Shown: in pieces, positions 26,782 through 35,648 of the stretch
How positions within the stretch are numbered: position 1 is the first letter of the stretch
Layout: every line of letters begins with the position of its first letter
Source: Mucilaginibacter_A sp050954285
GTDB lineage: Bacteria; Bacteroidota; Bacteroidia; Sphingobacteriales; Sphingobacteriaceae
DNA length: 64,000 nt
Direction: 5' to 3'
NCBI GenBank assembly: GCA_050954285.1
Contig: JBPBPL010000013.1
Coordinates: forward strand, 1 to 64,000
Program-made: the position numbers and the translations under genes
Notes under the pieces: generated by a model
The model's database searches: none
Seen by the model: the letters and a program-made list of their open reading frames with translations, nothing else
What the model was told of the DNA's origin: nothing

Positions 26782-27371
26782 TAAAGATGGGCAAAATTGG
26801 TTAACAGCGTTTCGCCAGCTGCGCCTGATTTTTCAGGATGGAACTGAACACCATAAAAATTATTTTTTTTGATAGCAGCAGAAAACTCAACACCGTATTG
26901 TGTTGATGCTAAGGTATATAAATTATTGTACTCAATAAAATAAGAATGGACGAAGTAAAAATAAGCTTCCTGATCAATATTTTCAAACAGGTCTTCCATT
27001 TCTTTAGGATGAACCTGGTTCCAGCCGGTATGCGGGATTTTTAAGTTATGTTCTTCCTGAAAGCGTAGTGTTTTTACCGGCACAATATTTAGTAAGTCTG
27101 CATTTCCTTCTTCCGAAAAAGAAGTGATCAATTGCATTCCTACACAAATTCCCAAAACAGGTTTGGTTAATTTTCGGATGGTAGGCACTAAACCAGTACT
27201 TTCCAGTTTTTCCATCGCTGCACCAGCATGGCCAACGCCCGGAATAATATATCGGTTGTATTGCTCAAAATCACTTTCATGCGAAATCATGCCATATTCA
27301 ATTCCTAAACGGTCAAGTGCTGCCGTTAATGAAAAAATATTCCCGGCTCCGTATTGAATTATTCCAATCAT
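26781..27371 (-). CDS. hisH: Imidazole glycerol phosphate synthase glutaminase subunit
   Basis: The 196-residue class I amidotransferase has the nucleophile in LGICVGMQL and catalytic His/Glu in QFHPEKS. It supplies ammonia to HisF. It is one-base coupled to hisA, with a motif copy nine bases before its start. Confidence 0.97.
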   Translation of the reverse strand: MIGIIQYGAGNIFSLTAALDRLGIEYGMISHESDFEQYNRYIIPGVGHAGAAMEKLESTGLVPTIRKLTKPVLGICVGMQLITSFSEEGNADLLNIVPVKTLRFQEEHNLKIPHTGWNQVHPKEMEDLFENIDQEAYFYFVHSYFIEYNNLYTLASTQYGVEFSAAIKKNNFYGVQFHPEKSGAAGETLLTNFAHL

Positions 27372-27424
27372 TTTTATGTTGATAAAAGAAGCATGAAAAA
27401 AGCTTTGATTAACTTTATGCTGAT

Positions 27425-28564
27425 TTACAAAATGCCTTTTGTACTTGGCAAAACCATGTTATTCACATCACGTTTAACCGCCATTTTGATGGCTTTTGCA
27501 AAAGCTTTAAAAATCGATTCTATTTTATGATGCTCGTTTTCGCCTTCTGCTTTGATGTTGAGGTTGCATTTGGCCGCATCAGAAAAGGATTTGAAAAAAT
27601 GATAGAACATTTCTGTTGGCATTTCTCCGATTTTTTCCCTGTTAAAAACAGCATCCCAAACAATCCAGTTCCGGCCACCAAAATCGATGGCAACCTGCGC
27701 CAAACAATCGTCCATCGGCAGCAAAAAGCCGTAACGACCGATACCTTTTTTATCGCCTAAAACTTGTGCAAAAGCTTCGCCCAAAGCAATTCCTGTATCT
27801 TCAATCGTATGATGTTCGTCAATATGTAAATCTCCTTTGGCTTCAATTTCCAGATCGATGCTCCCATGTTTTGCAATTTGATCCAGCATGTGATCAAAGA
27901 AATGTAAGCCTGTCGAAACTCTGGCTTCCCCTTTTCCATCCAGGTTTAGTTTGATGAAAATATCGGTTTCTTTAGTTTGTCGGCGATGTTCGATTTCGCG
28001 CTGACCAACTTTCAGAAACTCATAAATCTTTTCCCAATCCGCAGTTTCCAGAGCAATAACCGGTTTTAATTCTTCCGGATTCTTTCCTGAAAATTCCGAT
28101 CCACCCAAATTAGTCTGGTTGTTTAACCAAATGGCTTTTGCACCCAGATTCTTTGCAAGGATGACATCATTCAAACGATCACCGATTACAAAAGAATCTT
28201 TTAAATCATATTCGTCCCGGTCGAAATATTTGGTGAGCAAAGCTGTTCCCGGTTTACGGGTGGGCGCGTTATCTTTTGCAAAAGTGCGGTCAATAATTAC
28301 ATCCGAAAAAGCTACACCTTCATTTTTAAGCGTATGAAGGATGAAATTTTGTACAGGCCAAAAAGTATCTTCCGGATAAATTTCCGTTCCTAAACCATCT
28401 TGATTGCTCACCATTACCAGTTCAAAATCAAGTTCTTTGGCAATTTTAGGTAGGTATTGCAGCATTTTCGGATAAAATTCCAGCTTGGCAAAAGAATCGA
28501 TCTGTTCGTCTTCCGGCTCGGTAATCAGCGTGCCGTCGCGGTCAATAAATAAGAGTTTTTTCAT
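27425..28564 (-). CDS. hisB: Bifunctional histidinol-phosphatase / imidazoleglycerol-phosphate dehydratase
   Basis: The 379-residue fusion has an N-terminal HAD phosphatase (FIDRDGTLI, later GDRLNDV) at about 1-165. The IGP dehydratase domain follows, with HFFDHM, DEHHTIED and EAFA metal-binding motifs. It carries out two non-consecutive steps (dehydration and phosphate removal). Confidence 0.97.
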   Translation of the reverse strand: MKKLLFIDRDGTLITEPEDEQIDSFAKLEFYPKMLQYLPKIAKELDFELVMVSNQDGLGTEIYPEDTFWPVQNFILHTLKNEGVAFSDVIIDRTFAKDNAPTRKPGTALLTKYFDRDEYDLKDSFVIGDRLNDVILAKNLGAKAIWLNNQTNLGGSEFSGKNPEELKPVIALETADWEKIYEFLKVGQREIEHRRQTKETDIFIKLNLDGKGEARVSTGLHFFDHMLDQIAKHGSIDLEIEAKGDLHIDEHHTIEDTGIALGEAFAQVLGDKKGIGRYGFLLPMDDCLAQVAIDFGGRNWIVWDAVFNREKIGEMPTEMFYHFFKSFSDAAKCNLNIKAEGENEHHKIESIFKAFAKAIKMAVKRDVNNMVLPSTKGIL

Positions 28565-28567
28565 GCT

Positions 28568-29614
28568 TTAATAACCTTCTAATACCAATAACAATTGTCT
28601 GTTTTCCTGTGGCGTACCAATGGTAATCCGTAAACAACCTTCGCACAACTCAACCTTAGACCGATCCCTAACGATAATGCCACGTTCCACCAAAAACTGA
28701 TAAATCTCTTTTGGCGATACTGTTTTTACCAGTATAAAATTGGCGTCGGAAGGATAAATGTCGATCACGAAATTCAGGTTTTTCAGGCCAAGTACTAATT
28801 TATCACGTTCCAGCAGTGTTTCTTTAATCCAGGAATTCACCTGATCGATGTTTTCCAGCGCCTGCAAAGCCAGATTTTGCGAAGCTTCATTCACATTATA
28901 AGGCGGTTTTACGCGGTTAAAAACCTCAATAATTTCTTCGGAAGCAAAAGCCATCCCGATGCGCAAACCTGCTAACCCCCAAGCTTTGGAAAGCGTTTGT
29001 AAAACTACTAGATTACCGTATTCGGTCAGTTCCTGAATAAAACTTTTTTGTCTGCTGTAATTGATATATGCTTCATCAACCACTACAACTCCGTCGAAAT
29101 TAGCCAGCAGCGTTTCCACATCTTCCCGGTTAATCGAATTTCCGGTTGGATTATTCGGCGAACAAACAAAAATCAGCTTGGTATTTGGGTTGATCGCTTC
29201 TGCAATTCCTTCCATATTTAGCTGATATTCAGAAATTAACGGAATATTTTGAACGGAAATATCATTGATGCTTGCCGAAACCTGATACATGCCATAAGTT
29301 GGCGGAACCAGAATTACATTATCAATTCCCGGCCGGCAAAAACTTCGGAACAAAATATCAATCGCTTCATCACTGCCATTTCCCAAAAAAATATTGCGTG
29401 GCGGTACTCCTTTTATAGCTGTAATTTTTTGTTTTACTGCCAATTGTAAAGGATCCGGATAACGGTTGTAATTGGTTTCCAGCGGAGAACCGTACGCGTT
29501 TTCATTCGCATCCAGGTAAATACTGGCTTCACCCTGAAATTCATCACGGGCGGAAGAATAGGGCGTGAGGTTTTTAATGTTTTCCCGAAGGAGATTTTGA
29601 AGATTGAAACTCAT
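28568..29614 (-). CDS. hisC: Histidinol-phosphate aminotransferase
   Basis: The 348-residue fold-type I PLP enzyme has lysine in SKAWGLAGLR, SPNNPTG and the C-terminal LRITIGTPQEN. ATG at 29614 gives MSFNLQNLL; an ATG nine codons upstream is possible, but a purine-rich AAAGGAGG at 29631-29638 falls inside that extension, which favours the shorter form. It is three bases before hisB. Confidence 0.94.
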   Translation of the reverse strand: MSFNLQNLLRENIKNLTPYSSARDEFQGEASIYLDANENAYGSPLETNYNRYPDPLQLAVKQKITAIKGVPPRNIFLGNGSDEAIDILFRSFCRPGIDNVILVPPTYGMYQVSASINDISVQNIPLISEYQLNMEGIAEAINPNTKLIFVCSPNNPTGNSINREDVETLLANFDGVVVVDEAYINYSRQKSFIQELTEYGNLVVLQTLSKAWGLAGLRIGMAFASEEIIEVFNRVKPPYNVNEASQNLALQALENIDQVNSWIKETLLERDKLVLGLKNLNFVIDIYPSDANFILVKTVSPKEIYQFLVERGIIVRDRSKVELCEGCLRITIGTPQENRQLLLVLEGY

Positions 29615-29727
29615 GGTTTTATGTTTTTCCTCCTTTGTCATTTCAACTGTAAGGAGAAATCTTCTTTCAATTTGTGGTTCTTTTTTTAGATGAAAAGCTC
29701 TCGCTGCGGTCGGCAGGACAACAAAAA

Positions 29728-31017
29728 TTATTGCTTTAACCTTACTGTTACCGCGTTTTTATGCGCTTGCAAACCTTCCAGTTCTGCCAATATTTCTACT
29801 GTTTTTCCGATGTTTTGAATACCATTTTCCGTAATATGCTGAAAAGTAATTTTCTTCACAAAAGAATCTACCGAAACGCCGGAATAAGCTCTGGCATAAG
29901 CACTTGTAGGCAATGTATGATTCGTTCCGGAAGCATAATCACCAGCACTTTCCGGCGTTAAATTCCCCAGGAAAACAGAACCTGCGTTGATGATTTGATC
30001 CGTTATTTGCTGCCATTTATCTGTTGCCAGAATCAAATGTTCCGGCGCATATTGATTGCTAAAATTCATCGCTTCCAATAAATTGCCGGTAAAAACAGCA
30101 TACGAATTAGCGATTGCTTTTTGAGTGATTTCGGCGCGAGGTAAAACCGGCAACTGCTTTTTTAATTCCGCAATCGTTTCATCAATCAGTTTTTGAGAAG
30201 TGGAAACCAGCACCGATTGGCTGTCTACACCGTGTTCCGCCTGCGCCAGTAAATCGGCAGCCACAAAAACCGGATTGGCACTTTCATCTGCAATAATCAA
30301 AACTTCCGATGGCCCGGCCGGCATATCAATCGCGGTAACCGTTGTGGATTGAATAATGGTTTTTGCTTTGGTAACGTACTGATTTCCAGGACCAAAAATT
30401 TTGTCCGCTTTTGGGATGCTTTCCGTGCCGTAAGCCATTGCTGCAATTGCTTGCGCACCTCCAACTAAAAACACTTTTTTAACGCCTAAAAGCTGCGCCA
30501 CATAAGCAATGTAAGGATTTATTTTTCCGTCTTTTTGTGGCGGAGAGCAAACCACAATTTCTTTACAACCAGCAATTTTTGCCGGAATGCCGAGCATCAA
30601 AAACGTACTTGGCAAAACTGCCGTACCGCCGGGAATGTATAAACCAACTTTTTCAATTGGCCGCAACTCGCGCCAGCAGGTAACACCGGGCATGGTTTCT
30701 ACTTTTTCTTCGGTGTGAAATTGGGTTTGATGGAATTTATATATGTTTTGATATGCTGTTTTTATCGCCTCTTTTTGCTCATCAGAAACCTTTTTGGCTA
30801 ATTCAGCAATTTCTTTTTCATCGGTAAACAAAGCATCTAAAATTACTTTGTCAAATTGTGAAGCATAATCGCGCAATGCCTGGTCGCCATTTTGTTTTAC
30901 GTTTGCCAGAATGTTTTCTACCGTTTCCCGAATCTCGTTTCCTGCATCGGTATTACGCAACGTCAGCTGTTGTAATTCTGCCTGAGTGAGTTTAGAATAA
31001 TTATAATCTTTCAACAT
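29728..31017 (-). CDS. hisD: Histidinol dehydrogenase
   Basis: The 429-residue zinc enzyme has GPGNQYVTKAK, QAEHGVDSQ and the conserved APEHL segment. It oxidises histidinol to histidine in two NAD-dependent steps. It follows hisG by 33 bases containing a motif copy (31038). Confidence 0.97.
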   Translation of the reverse strand: MLKDYNYSKLTQAELQQLTLRNTDAGNEIRETVENILANVKQNGDQALRDYASQFDKVILDALFTDEKEIAELAKKVSDEQKEAIKTAYQNIYKFHQTQFHTEEKVETMPGVTCWRELRPIEKVGLYIPGGTAVLPSTFLMLGIPAKIAGCKEIVVCSPPQKDGKINPYIAYVAQLLGVKKVFLVGGAQAIAAMAYGTESIPKADKIFGPGNQYVTKAKTIIQSTTVTAIDMPAGPSEVLIIADESANPVFVAADLLAQAEHGVDSQSVLVSTSQKLIDETIAELKKQLPVLPRAEITQKAIANSYAVFTGNLLEAMNFSNQYAPEHLILATDKWQQITDQIINAGSVFLGNLTPESAGDYASGTNHTLPTSAYARAYSGVSVDSFVKKITFQHITENGIQNIGKTVEILAELEGLQAHKNAVTVRLKQ

Positions 31018-31050
31018 AATTCACCAATTTTTTGCCTGGTAAAAACAGTA

Positions 31051-31902
31051 TTACAGGATAATTTTTTCAATCGGCATTACCACAATTCCTTGTGCGCCGG
31101 CTGTTTTCAGTTCGCTGATTTTGTTCCAGAAATCACGTTCCGGAATAACGGTATGAACTGCAACCCAGCCGCTTTCGGCCAGCGGAATTACGCTCGGGCT
31201 TTTTACGCCCGGCAATAATTTCAGGATTTGCGGCAAGCAATGTTCCGGCACGTTCAAAACCACATATTTGGTTTCTTTGGCGCGCAAAACCGATTGGATG
31301 CGCTGGATCAGTTCCTGCACGTGTTCATTATTTTCTTCACCTTTCCGGCCGATCAAAACAGCTTCCGAAGAAATCACATCCGCAAAAGGTTTCAAGCCAT
31401 TGCTTTTTAAGGTTCCACCGGTAGAAACAATATCGAAAATGGCATCACTCAAACCTAAACCCGGACTAATTTCTACAGAGCCGGAAATGGTGCGAATATC
31501 AGCCTGAATATTATTTTCTTTCAAGAATTTCTCCAGAATAACAGGGTAGGAGGTGGCGATGGATTTGCCTTGCAGCTGTTTAAGTTCTACTACTTCGCTG
31601 TTATTTGGCAATGCTATTTTTAGCGTGCATTTTCCGAAACCCAAACGTTGCAGATAGCTTACATCAACCTCGGTTTCCATAATTACGTTTTCGCCAACAA
31701 TTCCTAAATCTGCAATACCGTCCTGCACGTATTCCGGAATGTCATCATCGCGCAAAAACAGAATTTCCAATGGAAAATTGGAGACCGGTGAGATGAGCGA
31801 ACTTTTATAGTTTTCGAAAGATAATCCGCAGTTTTTTAATAATTCGACAGATTTTTCATTGAGGCGGCCAGATTTCTGGATCGCTATTTTAAGTGGTTTC
31901 AA
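31051..31902 (-). CDS. hisG: ATP phosphoribosyltransferase, long form, TTG start
   Basis: The 283-residue long-form HisG has IAIQKSGRLNEKS at the N-terminus, and the C-terminal regulatory ACT-like domain that allows histidine feedback. It commits ATP and PRPP to histidine synthesis. The conserved N-terminus forces a TTG start at 31902, because the upstream frame meets a TAA at 31933-31935 and has no ATG. It is the first gene of the operon, after a leader peptide. Confidence 0.95.
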   Translation of the reverse strand: MKPLKIAIQKSGRLNEKSVELLKNCGLSFENYKSSLISPVSNFPLEILFLRDDDIPEYVQDGIADLGIVGENVIMETEVDVSYLQRLGFGKCTLKIALPNNSEVVELKQLQGKSIATSYPVILEKFLKENNIQADIRTISGSVEISPGLGLSDAIFDIVSTGGTLKSNGLKPFADVISSEAVLIGRKGEENNEHVQELIQRIQSVLRAKETKYVVLNVPEHCLPQILKLLPGVKSPSVIPLAESGWVAVHTVIPERDFWNKISELKTAGAQGIVVMPIEKIIL

Positions 31903-31955
31903 AGGATTGTGGGTTGGATAACAAAAGAAGAATTAATATTTCGTGCAAAATCAAA

Positions 31956-32009
31956 TCAAACTTGAGATGAATGATGATGGAGATGCAGTAATGTGAAATA
32001 TTTTTTCAT
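31956..32009 (-). CDS. hisL: Histidine operon leader peptide
   Basis: From ATG 32009 to TGA the frame encodes MKKYFTLLHLHHHSSQV. Four of its 17 residues are histidine, within five positions, including a run of three. It starts about 30 bases after a near-perfect promoter and 54 bases before hisG. This is the classical layout of a ribosome-mediated attenuator. A clear GC-rich terminator stem was not found; an AATATTTC / GAAATATT pair encloses the His codons and is followed by U-rich sequence. Confidence 0.72.
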   Translation of the reverse strand: MKKYFTLLHLHHHSSQV

Positions 32010-32037
32010 GTTGTTTTGGCTTCAAAAGAAGCTGGCG

Positions 32038-32045
32038 CAAATATA
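32038..32045 (-). promoter_or_regulatory. -7 promoter element of the histidine operon
   Basis: On the minus strand TATATTTG matches TAnnTTTG exactly. A T-rich block lies about 18 bases upstream as a weak -33. A GCTTC/GAAGC hairpin follows in the early leader (32020-32034). Confidence 0.7.
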
Positions 32046-32070
32046 GAAATTTTGTTAAAAAGAGGTTGTG

Positions 32071-32406
32071 TTAATCAGTATTTATAGACAAAACTTCTTT
32101 TTTTAATTCTTTTAAGTGACGATTAATGATCGCCCAAATTATTGAATTATCAATACTATCATATGCATGAATAATTCGGTTTCTAAATCCTATAATTTGC
32201 TTATCGTTTTGAATTATAATATTAGGATCAGATTTTCGCAGTTGTGTTAAGGCTTCTCCAATAATACCTAATTGTCTTTCAACTGCACTTTGGGTTTTAC
32301 GATCATTATTATAAATATTGAAATCGTTAATTCCAATAGTAAATTCTTCAATTAAAGTAATGGCCACTAAAATATCAGAAAGATATTTTTTGCTCTTTTC
32401 CATCAT
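32071..32406 (-). CDS. HEPN toxin HepT-like
   Basis: The 111-residue all-helical HEPN-domain protein has the RX4HXY motif intact in RNRIIHAY. HepT-type HEPN proteins are RNases whose tyrosine is AMPylated by the partner MntA. It overlaps the end of the nucleotidyltransferase gene by 32 bases, confirming the pair. It contributes a toxin-antitoxin or phage-defence module. Confidence 0.88.
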   Translation of the reverse strand: MMEKSKKYLSDILVAITLIEEFTIGINDFNIYNNDRKTQSAVERQLGIIGEALTQLRKSDPNIIIQNDKQIIGFRNRIIHAYDSIDNSIIWAIINRHLKELKKEVLSINTD

Positions 32407-32710
32407 AAATTAAGATTTTCGTAGCATCAATGTTTCTTCTAAGAACCGGATTTTTAATGGATGCGTTAGTTAAGAGATCAACTTTTCTATGAAAAAAATC
32501 TTCAAACTTATCCCAAATATTCATTAAATTTTCTCCTCGTTCGATTGGATCATCATTCTGAATTTCGATGAGCAAATCTATATCGCTGGTTTCTTCATTA
32601 AAATCAGTATTTATGGCTGAACCAAATGCATACAATGTTATTACATTATGATTTTTGCATAATGCTATGAATTCTGACAGCTTTATTTGTATCGACTCTT
32701 TCAAATTCAT
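32375..32710 (-). CDS. MNT nucleotidyltransferase antitoxin (MntA-like)
   Basis: The 111-residue minimal nucleotidyltransferase has the GS...DxD motif (GSAINTDFNEETSDIDLL) and later acidic residues. It is expected to neutralise HepT by AMPylation. It is the first gene of the pair, with a lower GC content than its flanks. Confidence 0.88.
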   Translation of the reverse strand: MNLKESIQIKLSEFIALCKNHNVITLYAFGSAINTDFNEETSDIDLLIEIQNDDPIERGENLMNIWDKFEDFFHRKVDLLTNASIKNPVLRRNIDATKILIYDGKEQKISF

Positions 32711-32759
32711 ATTGCTAAGATAATATTAAAAAAACAGGATACACTTGCCCTAATGTTTT

Positions 32760-33995
32760 TTACCTGCTAAAAGAAGCAAGCACTTTCTGCACCGTGCCGT
32801 CCATCCCTTTGGTTTGAATCCAGCGGACAACCATCACCAGATCATGCTCCGGATCAACATAAATGATGTTATTGCCATTTCCAATATGTACAAAAGCTGA
32901 AACGGGAGCATGAGGAAGCAGCTTTTTATCCGTGTTTAAAAACCAGTTCATGTAACCGTAGCCCGTATTGGCCGTGGTTGGCGTTAAGGCTTGTTTTATC
33001 CAGCTTTCGGCAATTAACTGTTTGCCGTTCCAGTTGCCGCGGTGCAAAGTCAGCAAGCCAAAACGGGCCATATCATAAGCATTGATAAACATGCCGCCGC
33101 CAAAATGTCCGCCGCCGCTTACGGATTGTACCGCTTGCCCATCCAGCACGATCCAGGAGTTGCGGTAGCCGTACCAGCGCCAGGTGTTTGATGCACCGAT
33201 CGGGTCCATAATATATTCTTTCAAAACTTTCGGTAACGGTTGTCGCCAAACATTTGTGGCCGCCAGTGCTAAAGCATTTACGCGTGTATCGTTGTATTTC
33301 CAAACGGTTCCCGGCTCGTTTCTTTTCCGGTTGATCCAAGTGCTGGCTTCACCTTGCGGACGATCAGCCCAGTCCGGTTTGCCCCAAAGCGTGCCTTCCC
33401 AATCGCTGGTTTGGCGCAGCATCACATCCCAGGTTAGTTTTTTGTTGTGCGGAGAAGCAAAAGGATACAGCATTTGCGGTTTGCCTAAATCTTCTGCCGG
33501 GCGGTTAATTTCGGTTGGATTATAAACTTCAATCGGTGGAACATATTTGTAAACTGAATCCTGCACGCTTTTAATCAAACCTTTTTCAACAGCTAAACCA
33601 ATAATAGTAGAAAGGAAGCTTTTGGTTACACTGTGTGTCATGTCCACGCGCAAAGGATCGCCCCATTCTGCCACGATCATTCCTTTATAAATGATGATTC
33701 CGTTTGGATCGCCGCGATCTGCAAACGGACCGATCCCTTCGCCAAATGGTTCTTTGCCAAAAGAAAGCGCCTGCGAAATTTCCATGTTTCGTGGTTCTTT
33801 TGCTTCGTTCCGGATAGCGAAAGCAATGGCAGCCCGTAAACTATCCGGATTTAAACCCAATTGTTGCGGCGTTTGATGTGCCCAGCTTCCGGCAGGTGGA
33901 AAATAATCTGTATTGTTTTTTTGGTTTCTACGCTGCGCAGAAGCGGTAAAGTTTATGCTGGTAAAAACAGTAAGGAGGAGTAGGGTTTTAATCAT
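32760..33995 (-). CDS. Serine hydrolase, class C beta-lactamase family
   Basis: The 411-residue secreted protein has a signal peptide ending TASAQ. The SxxK nucleophile site lies in HSVTKSF (near residue 121) and YxN in WKYNDTR. A C-terminal HIGNG replaces the KTG box. The family includes esterases and peptidases as well as beta-lactamases; the specific substrate is unknown, and antibiotic resistance should not be assumed. Confidence 0.88.
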   Translation of the reverse strand: MIKTLLLLTVFTSINFTASAQRRNQKNNTDYFPPAGSWAHQTPQQLGLNPDSLRAAIAFAIRNEAKEPRNMEISQALSFGKEPFGEGIGPFADRGDPNGIIIYKGMIVAEWGDPLRVDMTHSVTKSFLSTIIGLAVEKGLIKSVQDSVYKYVPPIEVYNPTEINRPAEDLGKPQMLYPFASPHNKKLTWDVMLRQTSDWEGTLWGKPDWADRPQGEASTWINRKRNEPGTVWKYNDTRVNALALAATNVWRQPLPKVLKEYIMDPIGASNTWRWYGYRNSWIVLDGQAVQSVSGGGHFGGGMFINAYDMARFGLLTLHRGNWNGKQLIAESWIKQALTPTTANTGYGYMNWFLNTDKKLLPHAPVSAFVHIGNGNNIIYVDPEHDLVMVVRWIQTKGMDGTVQKVLASFSR

Positions 33996-34016
33996 TAGCG
34001 ATAAATTCTGATTGAA

Positions 34017-34406
34017 TTATAATTGGTGAGGATTAAGAACCTTAATGCCACCTATGTTTTTGAAATCAGTTGTATTTCTTGTAATTAACGTAAATCCATG
34101 TACTAAAGCTGTTGCTGTAATGATTGCGTCAGGTAGTTTGATTTTATATAGTTTACGAACAGCTATAGTGCGGTCTGCAATTGCTGAAGTGAGTTCAACA
34201 ATATCAACATCGTTTGTAAAGTTTTTTAATAACTGATAATGCTCGGGAGGTGCATTAAATACCAAGAGTTCAATCTTGGTAATGATAGAAATATTGTCTT
34301 TCGTATCTAAAATTTCATTCATTAAAGCCAAGCCAGGAGCAGGCAGTTTATTTTCAAAATAATCAATTATGACATTTGTGTCTATCAAACATTGCGGTCG
34401 TTCCAT
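34017..34406 (-). CDS. vapC: PIN-domain toxin VapC
   Basis: The 129-residue PIN ribonuclease starts with acidic LIDTNVIIDYF and has the later acidic sites E and D (LPDAIITATALVHG, NTTDF). It overlaps the preceding antitoxin gene by 22 bases. Typical VapC targets are tRNA or rRNA. Confidence 0.87.
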   Translation of the reverse strand: MERPQCLIDTNVIIDYFENKLPAPGLALMNEILDTKDNISIITKIELLVFNAPPEHYQLLKNFTNDVDIVELTSAIADRTIAVRKLYKIKLPDAIITATALVHGFTLITRNTTDFKNIGGIKVLNPHQL

Positions 34407-34600
34407 TCATCCCGGCTTTGAATAACGTGCTTTCTTAGTTCATCTGCTACATCGGAAGGCAGTTTACCGGCATATTTTTCAGAGATTTTATCTTTTTTTG
34501 GTATGTTTTCTTCCAGCACTTTAATCAAATCAAGCGCTTCCATTTCGTGTAAAAGTCCAATTGCTTTATGATTGGTAAGCTGTATCAGCAATGTTTCCAT
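34385..34600 (-). CDS. Antitoxin of the VapC pair
   Basis: The 71-residue small acidic helical protein lies immediately upstream of, and overlaps, vapC. The sequence (LLHEMEALDLIKVL, then ISEKYAGKL) resembles Bacteroidota antitoxins of PIN pairs. The DNA-binding fold is not evident from sequence alone. Confidence 0.78.
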   Translation of the reverse strand: METLLIQLTNHKAIGLLHEMEALDLIKVLEENIPKKDKISEKYAGKLPSDVADELRKHVIQSRDEWNDRNV

Positions 34601-34700
34601 AATCTGTTTCTATTAGTGTTTAAATATAGTTAAGATAATCCGAGTTTTTATTGATGCTGACAACACACTATTTTATGCCGATAAAAACAGCATCAGTCAA

Positions 34701-35504
34701 TCAAAACTTCTTTGCCTCGTTCCAGTAAATATCCATTTCTGCCAGCGTCATATCTTGTAATTCCCTGCCATTTTCTTTAGCTTTTTGTTCCAGGTACTGG
34801 AAACGTTTGATAAACTTTTTATTCGTTTTCTCCAAAGCATTTTCTGGGTTGATGTTGATGAAACGCGCATAATTAATCAGCGAAAATAGCAAATCACCAA
34901 ACTCGCCTTCTGCTTTTTCTTGGTCGATGGATGCTTCGTTTAGCACGTTAAATTCATCCTTAAATTCCTGCAATTCTTCTTCCACTTTTTCCCAAACCTG
35001 ATCTTTGTTATCCCAGTCAAAACCAACGCCACGTGCTTTTTCCTGTATCCGCGAAGCTTTAACCAAAGCCGGAAGCGAAGCAGGAACGCCGCCCAGAACC
35101 GATTTATTTCCTTCTTTCAGTTTCAGTTTTTCCCAGTTGCGTTTTACGTCCTGCTCATCATTCACTTCTACATCACTGTAAATATGCGGGTGGCGATGGA
35201 TCAGTTTCTCACAAACACCATTCAACACATCGGTAATATCAAAATCACCTTTTTCGGAAGCGATGCGCGCATAAAAAACCAGATGCATCATCACGTCGCC
35301 CAATTCTTTCTTGATTTCCTGCTGGTCGCCTTCCAAAATGGCATCGGCCAGTTCGTAAGTTTCTTCAATGGTGAGATGCCGGAGCGTTTCCATCGTCTGT
35401 TTTTTATCCCATGGACAATTTTCGCGGAGATCATTCAAAACGTTTAACAAACGATCGAAAGCAGTTGCAGGAGTTTGGGTAGCAGGAGGAATGGGTAAAG
35501 CCAT
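34701..35504 (-). CDS. mazG: Nucleoside triphosphate pyrophosphohydrolase
   Basis: The 267-residue protein has two MazG domains with EExxE...ExxD-type motifs (EETYELADAI, ELGDVMMH and the C-terminal EGEFGDLLFSL). The length matches the E. coli enzyme (263). It hydrolyses NTPs to NMP and pyrophosphate, lowering nucleotide stress. A -7 element TATTTTTG lies 17 bases upstream. Confidence 0.94.
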   Translation of the reverse strand: MALPIPPATQTPATAFDRLLNVLNDLRENCPWDKKQTMETLRHLTIEETYELADAILEGDQQEIKKELGDVMMHLVFYARIASEKGDFDITDVLNGVCEKLIHRHPHIYSDVEVNDEQDVKRNWEKLKLKEGNKSVLGGVPASLPALVKASRIQEKARGVGFDWDNKDQVWEKVEEELQEFKDEFNVLNEASIDQEKAEGEFGDLLFSLINYARFININPENALEKTNKKFIKRFQYLEQKAKENGRELQDMTLAEMDIYWNEAKKF

Positions 35505-35520
35505 GATTTTAATTTGAAAG

Positions 35521-35528
35521 CAAAAATA
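35521..35528 (-). promoter_or_regulatory. -7 element for mazG
   Basis: Minus strand TATTTTTG, an exact TAnnTTTG match, 17 bases before the mazG ATG. Confidence 0.5.
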
Positions 35529-35591
35529 AAGTTTATTTATTTATACCAGTTTTTTACCTGTAAAAACAGTATGATAAAACGGATGGAAAAT

Positions 35592-35627
35592 AAAAAATCC
35601 CGATGTTTCTCAACATCAGGATTTTTT
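35592..35627. terminator. Terminator after the nitroreductase gene
   Basis: AAATCC-GATGTT / AACATC-GGATTT arms with one mismatch and T-runs on both sides. Confidence 0.75.
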
Positions 35628-35648
35628 GAAAATCAGGTAAACCGATTA

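Noticed and set aside
31903..31960. Classical rho-independent attenuator before hisG
   Set aside because: No GC-rich stem followed by a T-run was found; only an AT-only stem exists, so the mechanism is left open.
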